This document shows positions 16,813-24,615 of a stretch of 33,549 nucleotides of DNA, piece after piece. Every line of letters starts with the position of its first letter. Within the stretch, counting starts at the first letter, position 1. Origin of the DNA: Bacteroidales bacterium (lineage in GTDB: Bacteria > Bacteroidota > Bacteroidia > Bacteroidales > UBA7960). Under the pieces are notes generated by a model that made no database searches, was not told where the DNA came from, and was given only the letters and a program-made list of their open reading frames with translations. The stretch is from positions 1 through 33,549 of the forward strand of contig PWHO01000115.1 of assembly GCA_003555385.1 (NCBI GenBank), read 5' to 3'. The translations under genes were made by a program, and so were the position numbers.

Positions 16813-17523
16813 ATGGCAAAAAGACTCTTATTAATCAGTAATTCAACAAATTACGGTGAAGAATACCTCGATTATACCAAAAACGAAATCAGCAGCTTTT
16901 TGGGCAGGGAGGTCAGTGAAGTGTTGTTTATCCCCTACGCCGGAGTGAGCATTTCATGGGATGATTATACCACCAAGGTAGAAAACGTGTTTTTGAAACT
17001 GGGTTATGAAGTAAAGCCCATACACAGGGCTGAAAACCCGATAGAGGCCATTGATAATGCCCAGGCCATTGTTGTGGGCGGAGGCAATACCTTCAACCTG
17101 GTTGACGTAATGCATAAGCTGGGGCTTATGGATGTTATCAGGAAGAAAGTGGGTACAGGCACCCCGTATATAGGATGGAGTGCGGGCAGCAATGTGGCAT
17201 GCCCATCGCTCAAGACCACCAATGATATGCCGATCGTTCAGCCGGCCAGCTTTGAAACACTGGGGCTTGTTGATTTTCAGATCAACCCCCATTATACCGA
17301 CTCCAATATCCCGAACCACAACGGGGAAACCCGCGAGCAAAGGATCAGGGAGTTCCTGATCGCCAATCCGGAAGCCCTGGTAATCGGGTTGAAGGAAGGG
17401 ACCATGCTCCGGATCGACAAGGGCGACATCCGTTATATAGGGTCTAAAACGATCAAGCTCTTCCGCAAAGATGAGCCGACGCTGGAGTTTGATAAAAATG
17501 CCGCGCTGGACTTTTTAAAGTAA
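16813..17523 (+). CDS. pepE: Dipeptidase E (alpha-aspartyl dipeptidase, S51)
   Basis: A 236-residue cytoplasmic serine peptidase of family S51, which cleaves dipeptides with N-terminal aspartate. The nucleophile elbow GWSAGSN has Ser123. His160 lies in INPHYTD, and Asp138 in TTNDMPIV is the third member of a Ser-His-Asp set. These fall three residues later than Ser120, Asp135 and His157 of the Salmonella enzyme. VVGGGNTFNL at about 87-96 is also typical. The length matches the family. It leads a cluster with the DUF4831 lipoprotein 18 bases downstream, followed by the SDR and GNAT/nitrilase genes. All are on one strand with short gaps, so co-transcription is likely. Confidence 0.92.
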   Translation: MAKRLLLISNSTNYGEEYLDYTKNEISSFLGREVSEVLFIPYAGVSISWDDYTTKVENVFLKLGYEVKPIHRAENPIEAIDNAQAIVVGGGNTFNLVDVMHKLGLMDVIRKKVGTGTPYIGWSAGSNVACPSLKTTNDMPIVQPASFETLGLVDFQINPHYTDSNIPNHNGETREQRIREFLIANPEALVIGLKEGTMLRIDKGDIRYIGSKTIKLFRKDEPTLEFDKNAALDFLK

Positions 17524-17541
17524 TTTCTCAACTCCAACCAA

Positions 17542-18738
17542 ATGAAAAAAATATCTGTTTTTGCAGTGTTGGCAGCAATGCTGCTGATTACAGCCTGTGG
17601 AAGTCAGGTTCCGCTGCGAAGTGGCCATGTACGTACTATGGAAGCCGGTGATACGGGCAAAGGCATGTACTATGCCCTGCCACGCAGTGTTGTCGCAATT
17701 GATGTGGAAATTACTCAGACAGTCAGTAAACCGGGGCCCTATGCGGCTTACGCCGAAAGATACCTGGGCCTGGATGAGGTGATCTTTTTCCCCAACATCA
17801 GTTATGAAATCAGCAGGGTTTCCATTAACGGGTATGCGGAACCAGATCCGGAGCAGATCTATTTTGTGGAATTTCCGGATGAAGAAGAACAAAACCTGTA
17901 TGTGTCGCTGACTGAAGAGGGGCTGATCGCCAGTGTGAACCGGGAATTTGACAACGAGGATTTTCAGTCCGGCCTCAGTGAAAGTACAGATTATGGCTAT
18001 TTCGGCAGCGATGCCACATTTAACTATTTTATCGATACCAACCTTAAAGAACAGATCGACACAGTGATAGAACATGTGCGCATGGACACCATCACCGTAC
18101 AGAGACAGACGCTGAGACGCAGCTGGGTAGAAAAGGGTGAAGAACTTCGCGCCAGTGAAGTAGCTGAATATATCTTAGAAATCCGGGAAAAAAAGTTTGA
18201 CCTCATCAGTGGCTTCCAGGAAATCAATTACTCGAAAGAAGCCCTGGAGTATATGTATTCGGAAATGGACAAGCTGGAAAGCGACTACCTTGACCTTTTC
18301 ACTGGTATTACGGCTTCACAGACCATCAATTACAGGTTCATCCATACACCGGAAAAAGACCGGACCGATACCAGGCACACACTGTTCCGGTTTTCTCAGC
18401 AGGAAGGAGTTTTACCGGCACACGAGGATGACGGAGGCGTTCCGGTGACCATTGCTTACCAGCGAAGTCATGCCACTGACGAATTGGACCGGAAAATCAG
18501 AGAAACCTCGCAGGAGGGCAGGAGAAGTGCTGCCGGATTTCACTATCGCATCCCCGAGTATACCAATTTGCTGATCCATACCGGTAATGAGAAAAGGGCC
18601 GAAACCCGTATGCAAATCAATCAGTTTGGTATTGTAACGAGCCTGCCCCCCGGGCAATCCACCATCGAATTTTATCCCAATACCGGCTCCGTAAAGTCAA
18701 TCGGAGAGCTGGACGGCGATAAGGATGACAGTAACTGA
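17542..18738 (+). CDS. DUF4831 family lipoprotein
   Basis: A 398-residue protein with a lipoprotein signal: hydrophobic core VFAVLAAMLLIT and lipobox Cys19 followed by Gly. The body begins with MYYALPRSVVAIDVEITQTV and KPGPYAAYAERYLGLDEVI. That pairing of a 'YALP' strand with 'GPYAxYAERYLGL' is the hallmark of DUF4831, a family seen mainly in Bacteroidota with no known function. The rest is mixed alpha/beta, with a charged middle region (about 170-260) and a C-terminal domain containing FHYRIPEYTNLLIHTG. No catalytic motif is visible. The predicted location is the periplasmic side of a membrane. It lies between pepE and an SDR gene in a likely operon. Confidence 0.78.
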   Translation: MKKISVFAVLAAMLLITACGSQVPLRSGHVRTMEAGDTGKGMYYALPRSVVAIDVEITQTVSKPGPYAAYAERYLGLDEVIFFPNISYEISRVSINGYAEPDPEQIYFVEFPDEEEQNLYVSLTEEGLIASVNREFDNEDFQSGLSESTDYGYFGSDATFNYFIDTNLKEQIDTVIEHVRMDTITVQRQTLRRSWVEKGEELRASEVAEYILEIREKKFDLISGFQEINYSKEALEYMYSEMDKLESDYLDLFTGITASQTINYRFIHTPEKDRTDTRHTLFRFSQQEGVLPAHEDDGGVPVTIAYQRSHATDELDRKIRETSQEGRRSAAGFHYRIPEYTNLLIHTGNEKRAETRMQINQFGIVTSLPPGQSTIEFYPNTGSVKSIGELDGDKDDSN

Positions 18739-18799
18739 TTCTATCTGCCAGAACCACTGTTTTGGTTTTCCGGAAACAACCATTCAAAAACCAGACACT

Positions 18800-19555
18800 A
18801 TGCAGTATTTCGTCATTACAGGTGCCAGTAAAGGCCTTGGTGAAGCTTTAGCCATTGAGCTGCTTGAAGAGGGTCGTCATTTGCTCTGCATTGCACGCAA
18901 TGAAAGTGACAGACTGAAAAAAATGGCCGCCGCAAAAAACACCCTGCTGGATTTCTTTTCTTTTGATCTTTCCCGGACTGATAAAATTCCTGGTCTTTGT
19001 GAGCAATTATTTAAAAAAATTGACACCCGGGCTGCCAGCGGATTGTACCTCGTCAATAATGCGGGAGTTATTCAGCCCGTCGGACGGGTGGAAGATTGCC
19101 GGCCGGAAGATGTGGATTTTCACATGCGTGTTAACCTCCTGGCTCCCATGCTGCTTTCTGCAGAGTTTATTCGCAGGAGCAGGAGAATGAACATTGAAAA
19201 AAGAATCCTGAATATTTCCTCGGGAGCGGCAAAGAATCCGTATTATGGATGGAGCAACTATTGCACGGCAAAAGCAGGGCTCGACATGTTCGGCCAATGT
19301 ATTTCCGCTGAGCAGGAAGGAGAACCCGACCCGGTAGAAACCATGGCCATAGCACCCGGAATCATTGATACGGATATGCAAACCACCATACGCGGTACAG
19401 ATGAGCGTGCCTTCATCCACCGTAAAAAATTCGTGGAGCTCAAAGAAAGCGGACAACTTACTCCTCCCGCCCAAGCGGGAAAAAAACTCGCACAAATATT
19501 GTTGTCTGACCAATTTGAAGACGGTGCCATTAAAGATATCAGGGACAGCTATTAA
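18800..19555 (+). CDS. Short-chain dehydrogenase/reductase (SDR)
   Basis: A 251-residue classical SDR. The cofactor motif TGASKGLG is at 7-14, NNAG at 86-89, the catalytic Ser in NISSGAA near 140-141, and Tyr154 and Lys158 in NYCTAKAG, followed by APGIIDTDM. Arg33 just after the second strand (CIARNE) suggests NADP preference. It resembles the YueD/benzil-reductase-like branch, but the substrate cannot be inferred. The frame extends back to 18725, inside the DUF4831 gene. The ATG at 18800 is right because the Rossmann strand begins at once. It sits 61 bases after the DUF4831 stop and 6 bases before the GNAT/nitrilase gene. Confidence 0.88.
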   Translation: MQYFVITGASKGLGEALAIELLEEGRHLLCIARNESDRLKKMAAAKNTLLDFFSFDLSRTDKIPGLCEQLFKKIDTRAASGLYLVNNAGVIQPVGRVEDCRPEDVDFHMRVNLLAPMLLSAEFIRRSRRMNIEKRILNISSGAAKNPYYGWSNYCTAKAGLDMFGQCISAEQEGEPDPVETMAIAPGIIDTDMQTTIRGTDERAFIHRKKFVELKESGQLTPPAQAGKKLAQILLSDQFEDGAIKDIRDSY

Positions 19556-19561
19556 CACAAG

Positions 19562-21127
19562 ATGGATAAAATAGACCTCCAGGAATTTGAGTTTCAGCTC
19601 AATATAAGAAATCTGCGTATTGAAGATTTCGAGCAACTGGTCAATATGCAGAAGATATGCTTCCCCGGCATGGAAGTGTGGACCCGGGAGAACATTGAAA
19701 ACCAGCTGACCCGGTTCCCGGATGGTCAGGTTGTGATCGAGATTGACGGCAGACTGGTGGCTTCCTCCGGCAGCCTGATCATTGACTCGGAAGACTTTGA
19801 CATGAATATGTCGTGGGATGAGATTTGCGACTACGGCAACATAGGTACACACAATCCTGAGGGAGACACCCTTTATGGCACGGAGATCATGGTCCACCCT
19901 GAATTCAGGGGAATGAAACTGGCAACCAGGCTCTATGAAGCAAGAAAAGATCTGACCAGGAGGTATAACCTGCGACGAATAGTTATCGGCGGAAGATTGC
20001 CCGGGTATAAGTCTTACAAAGACAAACTGAGCATTACAGAATATGTGGACAGGGTGACAAGCCGGGCCATTTTCGATCCGGTCCTGACTCCACAGTTATC
20101 CAATGGTTTTTCACTGAAAAAGATCATCAAACAGTACATTGATGATGACAGTGAATCATCCGGTTATGCCACCTACCTGGAATGGACAAATTTCGATTTT
20201 CAGGAGGAGAAAGAAAAACAATTCCTGGCCGCGGCCCCTGTCAGGATCTGTGTGGTACAATACCAGATGCGTCCCATCAAAAGTTTTGATGATTTTGCCA
20301 TACAATCCGAATATTTCGTGGATGTTGCCTCTGGATATAAGAGTGATTTTGTTCTGTTTCCCGAAATTTTCACCCTTCAGTTGCTATCACTCTTTCCCAA
20401 AGAGGAACCGGGCACTGCAGCAAGAAAGATCGGCGAATTCACCGAGCAATACCTGGAGCTTTTCAGCGAACTGGCCATCAAATACAACATCAATATTGTA
20501 GCCGGATCCCATTTTACCCCCGAAGGCGACAGCCTTTACAACATCGCTTACCTGTTTAAAAGAAACGGGGAGATCGGCAAACAATACAAGCTGCACATCA
20601 CACCAAATGAGAAAAAATGGTGGGGCGTACAACCCGGGAACAGCCTGGAAGTGTTTGATACCGACAAGGGAAAGATATCCATCATGATCTGCTACGACAT
20701 CGAATTTCCCGAACTGGCAAGAATTGCTGTGGAAAGGGGAACAAGACTGATTTTTGTCCCTTTTTGCACAGACGACAGACAAGGTTATCTCAGGGTGAGG
20801 TATTGTGCCCAGGCCAGATGCGTGGAGAACCAGATCTTTGTAGCGATAGCCGGTACGGTGGGAAACCTTCCGCAGGTCGATAATATGGATATCCAGTATG
20901 CCCAGTCGGGCATTTTTACCCCTTCTGATTTTTCGTTTGCAAGGGATGCGATTGCCGGTGAGTGTACACCCAATGTGGAAACTGTCATCATCAACGACAT
21001 TGACCTGGAACTTTTAAAACGGCATCGCAACAGGGGTACAGTCACCAACTGGAATGACAGGCGAACCGATATTTACCGGATCGTTGCTTTGGATCAGCAA
21101 CATGGTCCCCACCACGAGGATCACTGA
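19562..21127 (+). CDS. Fusion of GNAT acetyltransferase and nitrilase-family amidohydrolase
   Basis: A 521-residue two-domain protein. The N-terminal part, about 15-175, is a GNAT acetyltransferase fold: LRIEDFEQLVNMQ at the start, and a cofactor-loop region with YGTEIMVHPEFRGMKLATRLY near 105-125. The C-terminal part, about 227-505, is a carbon-nitrogen hydrolase with the Glu-Lys-Cys triad: Glu268 in LFPEIF, Lys343 in QYKLHITP and Cys377 in IMICYDIEFPE. Proteins with this pairing are known in several bacterial phyla, but the substrate is not established. A cytoplasmic enzyme acting on an amide or acyl-amine is a reasonable inference. It starts 6 bases after the SDR stop and ends the pepE cluster. 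No convincing terminator follows. Confidence 0.88.
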   Translation: MDKIDLQEFEFQLNIRNLRIEDFEQLVNMQKICFPGMEVWTRENIENQLTRFPDGQVVIEIDGRLVASSGSLIIDSEDFDMNMSWDEICDYGNIGTHNPEGDTLYGTEIMVHPEFRGMKLATRLYEARKDLTRRYNLRRIVIGGRLPGYKSYKDKLSITEYVDRVTSRAIFDPVLTPQLSNGFSLKKIIKQYIDDDSESSGYATYLEWTNFDFQEEKEKQFLAAAPVRICVVQYQMRPIKSFDDFAIQSEYFVDVASGYKSDFVLFPEIFTLQLLSLFPKEEPGTAARKIGEFTEQYLELFSELAIKYNINIVAGSHFTPEGDSLYNIAYLFKRNGEIGKQYKLHITPNEKKWWGVQPGNSLEVFDTDKGKISIMICYDIEFPELARIAVERGTRLIFVPFCTDDRQGYLRVRYCAQARCVENQIFVAIAGTVGNLPQVDNMDIQYAQSGIFTPSDFSFARDAIAGECTPNVETVIINDIDLELLKRHRNRGTVTNWNDRRTDIYRIVALDQQHGPHHEDH

Positions 21128-21208
21128 TCAGCAGTGTAATGATCATTGGGGCCTGCCATTTTGGCTACACCATTCGCAGAAAAAAAGCGAAAAAAAAGAG
21201 TGAGTCCT

Positions 21209-23005
21209 TTACCAGTTTTCCAGAAAAGACTCCCTGAAATGCCTGAACCAGGGATTCCCGCCGGTTAATTCATCAACCAGGGAACCCGGCTCCTTCCCTT
21301 CTTCCTGTTCGTTCCTGAAATAAACAGCCGCGGCCACACCCGCCTGCCTCTGCAGGTAAGCCGTTTCTTCTGATGCAATACCCCTGCTTTCGAGTTCCTT
21401 CAGTAAATGAATACTCCGGTGGGGCTGACCGGCGGCGGCATAATTCAGGGCTCCGGTTTTCAGCATCTGCGGGTTGCCTGCTCCGGAAACAAGGTCAAAC
21501 ATCTCCGGGTGTTTACGCGCAATATCACGGACTTTAGACAGGTATTCCCCGCAGCCATTTACCTCGTTGATCAGGAACGAAATAGAAGACAGAATCCTGT
21601 AACGGGTCATTGCCCTGAACAACAATTCATAAGCCTCTTCAGAACACCGGACATATCCGGGATGCATTTGCTGATATTCTATGGCGTTTTGAATGTAGGT
21701 TGTCGCCAGATCCAGGTTGTCATCCCGGATCGCCCTTCCTGATACCACGAGGAAGGAACGGTAGATCCCGTGATGAGTCTGAACCAGCATATGGTGAAGC
21801 TCCCCGGGACATGGATAATTGCCCTCCACGAGCCTGCAGAACACCTGCACATGAGCCAGGTTGTTCAGCGATGATGTCAGCCTGTCCTCATAGATCATTT
21901 CAGAAGAAGCCTTAAAAAACATCCCCAGCAAAGTATCAGCCATCAAATCGGCTTTCTGCCTCCACTTTCCTGATGGATGGCCTTTATTGAAAATTATCCC
22001 CAATCTTTCCAATGCAGCCTCTTTGTCCCCTGAATTTTTATCAAGGTCTGCCAGGGCAAGGTGTGACGGAATATGCAGGGGATTGTAGTTCAATGCCGAT
22101 TCATATGCATCTCTGGCATCTTCCGGAGATTCAGATCGTGCGATCTTTTCCCCGTGCTGGTAATAGAGATCATCAATCCGGGAAACCGCCTGATTAAAGT
22201 CTTCTCTCAGCAAAATCAATTCCCTGCGCAGCCTTTCATAATCAGGCATTATATTTTCCGGATCATGCTGATGCAGATCCAGCCACTGCTGAAACGGGGC
22301 ATGGTGAATATCCCCCAGCAGAGCCTCCGCCTCGCACAAACGAAATTCCTCGAGCAATAGGGTTTCGGGGTTGTCAGCCGCCAGTCCGTCCTTTAATTCC
22401 TCCACCCTCCTCAGTTTCTCTCCGGCTTCATAATAGGTTTCCAGGGCAGCACCCCACAGGTTCAGACGTTCACGCATCCGTCCATCATAACGAAATTGGT
22501 AGCCGGAGAGTTGAATACTGAGATCATCGGTTGACCCATCATAGGATAATGACACTTCCCCCCACTGGTCAGGTGCAGCAGTCAGGTCCACATCTTCAAA
22601 GAAGTGACTATAGACCTCTTTTTCTTCCGCGTCATGCACCTCCAGGAGAAAAGCCGCCCTGTCGGGAATCAGAATCCCGGCAAGAGAGAAGTCACGATAG
22701 GTGACATCCCCGGTGACATACATGGTGTCGGGAATTACAATCAACCGGTGCCGCTCACCGGTGCCGGGGACAATATCCGCCTGAAGACGACCCCGAAAAG
22801 TATAATTCGTGTACACGCGAAGCTTACCGGATCCTTCTGCGATGGTGTGCAAAATATCATTGACCAGCATGCCCTGGCTGTCGGGGTATGGATTAAAAGA
22901 AAAGGTCTGCGAAAAATCCGGTCCTCCGGCACCTTCACCGGCCCTGACATAGCCCCCGGCAAACAGGAAGAATACAATTGCTGCAAATGTCCACAACCTA
23001 CTCAT
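21209..23005 (-). CDS. Secreted protein of unknown function with TPR-like region
   Basis: I do not recognise this family. The product is 598 residues. It starts with a clear signal peptide (RLWTFAAIVFFLFAGGYVRA, cut near 22). A beta-rich N-terminal domain follows at about 35-180; segments such as LRVYTNYTF, HRLIVIPDTMYVTGDVTYRDF and AAFLLEVHDAEEKEVYSHFF suggest a sandwich fold. From about 190 on the protein is alpha-helical. A TPR-like unit near 297-340 contains ARDAYESALNYNPLHIPSHLALADL, and helical repeats seem to continue to the end (SGAGNPQMLKTGALNYAAAG). The frame is open to 23095. I prefer the ATG at 23005 because the signal peptide begins there and a promoter box lies between the two starts. 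It diverges from yciO. The product is likely periplasmic or surface-exposed. Confidence 0.7.
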   Translation of the reverse strand: MSRLWTFAAIVFFLFAGGYVRAGEGAGGPDFSQTFSFNPYPDSQGMLVNDILHTIAEGSGKLRVYTNYTFRGRLQADIVPGTGERHRLIVIPDTMYVTGDVTYRDFSLAGILIPDRAAFLLEVHDAEEKEVYSHFFEDVDLTAAPDQWGEVSLSYDGSTDDLSIQLSGYQFRYDGRMRERLNLWGAALETYYEAGEKLRRVEELKDGLAADNPETLLLEEFRLCEAEALLGDIHHAPFQQWLDLHQHDPENIMPDYERLRRELILLREDFNQAVSRIDDLYYQHGEKIARSESPEDARDAYESALNYNPLHIPSHLALADLDKNSGDKEAALERLGIIFNKGHPSGKWRQKADLMADTLLGMFFKASSEMIYEDRLTSSLNNLAHVQVFCRLVEGNYPCPGELHHMLVQTHHGIYRSFLVVSGRAIRDDNLDLATTYIQNAIEYQQMHPGYVRCSEEAYELLFRAMTRYRILSSISFLINEVNGCGEYLSKVRDIARKHPEMFDLVSGAGNPQMLKTGALNYAAAGQPHRSIHLLKELESRGIASEETAYLQRQAGVAAAVYFRNEQEEGKEPGSLVDELTGGNPWFRHFRESFLENW

Positions 23006-23037
23006 AACGAAACCACCGAATCCATTATTGACCCCGG

Positions 23038-23065
23038 CAAAGGTAGTATTTTCTTTCATTGTCAA
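23038..23065 (-). promoter_or_regulatory. Promoter of the 598-residue secreted protein gene
   Basis: Minus-strand TTG at 23065-23063, a 17-base spacer and TACCTTTG at 23045-23038, a full TAnnTTTG match. Transcription near 23031 would be inside the longer open frame but 26 bases before the ATG at 23005, which decides the start. Confidence 0.5.
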
Positions 23066-23111
23066 CCATGGCCGACAACAGCAATTTTCATCCAAAAATT
23101 ACAATAAAGTG

Positions 23112-23119
23112 TATCTTTG
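23112..23119 (+). promoter_or_regulatory. Candidate -7 box for yciO-kdsA
   Basis: TATCTTTG matches TAnnTTTG in full and lies 29 bases before the yciO ATG. The -33 region is T-rich (TTTT) without a clear TTG. Confidence 0.42.
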
Positions 23120-23148
23120 TGTAATACTGTTCAAAAAAACCACCGGAT

Positions 23149-23769
23149 ATGCTTATTAAGATTCATCCGGAGACTCCTTCTCTCCGGCTTTTGAGAAATG
23201 CTGCAGAATGCCTCAGAGACGGAGGCGTGATTATCTATCCCACCGACACGGTCTATACCATAGGTTGCGATATCAACCAACCCAGGGCAGTCCAGAGGGT
23301 GGCCCAGATCAAAGGAATTAAAGCCGAAAAAGCCAATTTTTCCCTGATCTGCTACGACCTCAGCCACATATCCGACCTGACAAAACCATTTTCCACCAGT
23401 GTGTACAAGGCAATGAAAAAAGGCCTGCCGGGGCCGTTTACATTTATCCTGAACGCCAACAACAATGTACCCAAGCTTTTTCAGAGCCGGAAAAAAACCA
23501 TCGGGATCAGGGTTCCCGACAATAGAATCGCCCGGGAAATCGTCCAGGAACTTGGCAATCCCATCATATCCACCTCAGTGTATGATGATGATGAAATACT
23601 GGAATATACCACCGACCCTGAGCTGATTTACGAAAGGTACCGGCAGCAGGTAGATATGGTAATTGATGGTGGAAACGGAGATAACGAGGCATCCACGGTG
23701 ATCGACTGCACAGGAGTTGAAATGGAAGTCATTCGCCAGGGCAAAGGTGATATTGCAGACCTTCTTTAA
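23149..23769 (+). CDS. yciO: YciO-type YrdC/Sua5-domain protein
   Basis: A 206-residue YrdC-domain protein. Conserved elements are GGVIIYPTDTVYTIGCDI, LPGPFTFIL, KTIGIRVPDN and NPIISTSVYD, with TTVID-like ASTVIDCTG near the end. Overall length and the phrases KIHPETP, CYDLSHIS and KTIGIRVP fit E. coli YciO (206 residues) closely. They fit less well with TsaC/Sua5, whose ATSAN.SG segment is replaced here by STSVYDDDE. TsaC/Sua5 make threonylcarbamoyl-AMP for the t6A37 modification of tRNA. Whether YciO does so in vivo is unsettled, so I name the subfamily rather than the reaction. It lies just before kdsA (22-base gap) and probably shares its transcript. Confidence 0.85.
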   Translation: MLIKIHPETPSLRLLRNAAECLRDGGVIIYPTDTVYTIGCDINQPRAVQRVAQIKGIKAEKANFSLICYDLSHISDLTKPFSTSVYKAMKKGLPGPFTFILNANNNVPKLFQSRKKTIGIRVPDNRIAREIVQELGNPIISTSVYDDDEILEYTTDPELIYERYRQQVDMVIDGGNGDNEASTVIDCTGVEMEVIRQGKGDIADLL

Positions 23770-23791
23770 TTACCAGACAATCACACACCCC

Positions 23792-24613
23792 ATGCATAAA
23801 ACACTGGAGTATATTTTTTCCAGACCTGCACCCGGAGACGGTCCGTTTTTTTTGATGGCCGGCCCCTGCGTACTGGAAAATGAAGAGATGGGTTTTGCCA
23901 TTGCGGAGAAGATCGAGAGCATCACCCGCAATTTGGGTATCCCCTATATTTTTAAGGCCTCTTATAAAAAAGCCAACCGGACACGAATGGACAGTTTTAC
24001 GGGCATCGGAGACGAAAAAGCCCTGAAGGCACTGGGAGTGATCGGTGCCACTTATAATATTCCGGTGGTAACCGACATCCATTCAGAGGAGGAGGCCCTG
24101 AAAGCCGCCCCGCATGTAGATGTATTGCAGATTCCGGCTTTTCTTTGCCGCCAGACAGAATTACTCCTTGCCGCCGGAAATACAGGCAAGGTTGTCAATA
24201 TCAAAAAGGGACAGTTTCTGGCCCCGGATTCCATGAAGTTTGCTGCAGAAAAGATACGCAGTACAGGCAATGAACATATCCTGCTCACCGAAAGAGGAAC
24301 CACCTTTGGTTACGGTGACCTGGTGGTTGATTTTCGCGGTATACCCATCATGCAGGAAATGAATCTGCCGGTAGTGCTGGATGTAACACATTCCCTGCAG
24401 CAGCCAAATCAGGGAAGCGGAGCCAGCGGCGGACTGCCTCATATGATCGGCACAATGGCAAGGGCAGGCATCGCTGCGGGGGCGGACGGTCTGTTTATTG
24501 AAACCCATCCTGAACCCGGAAAGGCCATGTCAGACGGTGCCAACATGCTACCGCTGGAAAAACTGGAAGAATTGCTGGAGAGGCTGTTAAAAATCAGGAA
24601 TGCATTAAAATAA
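23792..24613 (+). CDS. kdsA: Kdo-8-phosphate synthase, metal-dependent class
   Basis: A 273-residue enzyme that condenses phosphoenolpyruvate with arabinose-5-phosphate to give Kdo-8-phosphate, the first committed step to the Kdo of LPS. Motifs are MAGPCVLE near 22-29, FKASYKKANRTRMDSFTG, DVLQIPAFLCRQT, NIKKGQFLAP, LTERGTTFGYGDLVVDFR and ETHPEP with SDGANMLPL. Cys26 in GPC, the His in VLDVTHSLQQ, the Glu in FIETHP and the Asp in SDGA match the four metal ligands of the Aquifex enzyme. E. coli KdsA has Asn in place of the Cys, so this is the metal-dependent class. The frame is open from 23717, inside yciO; the ATG at 23792 is preferred. The stop lies 2 bases from the end of the convergent M23 gene. 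Confidence 0.95.
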   Translation: MHKTLEYIFSRPAPGDGPFFLMAGPCVLENEEMGFAIAEKIESITRNLGIPYIFKASYKKANRTRMDSFTGIGDEKALKALGVIGATYNIPVVTDIHSEEEALKAAPHVDVLQIPAFLCRQTELLLAAGNTGKVVNIKKGQFLAPDSMKFAAEKIRSTGNEHILLTERGTTFGYGDLVVDFRGIPIMQEMNLPVVLDVTHSLQQPNQGSGASGGLPHMIGTMARAGIAAGADGLFIETHPEPGKAMSDGANMLPLEKLEELLERLLKIRNALK

Positions 24614-24615
24614 GG

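Noticed and set aside
19007..19897. Long open frame (296 codons) on the minus strand under the SDR and GNAT/nitrilase genes
   Set aside because: Both plus-strand genes show clear family motifs across this region; the antisense peptide has no domain, and such shadows are common with this codon usage.
21122..21145. Small inverted repeats (CACTG/CAGTG and TGATCA twice) after the GNAT/nitrilase gene
   Set aside because: Stems are only 5-6 bp and no T-run follows on the plus strand, so this is not a convincing terminator. A-tracts at about 21180-21199 give T-runs on the minus strand but lack a stem.
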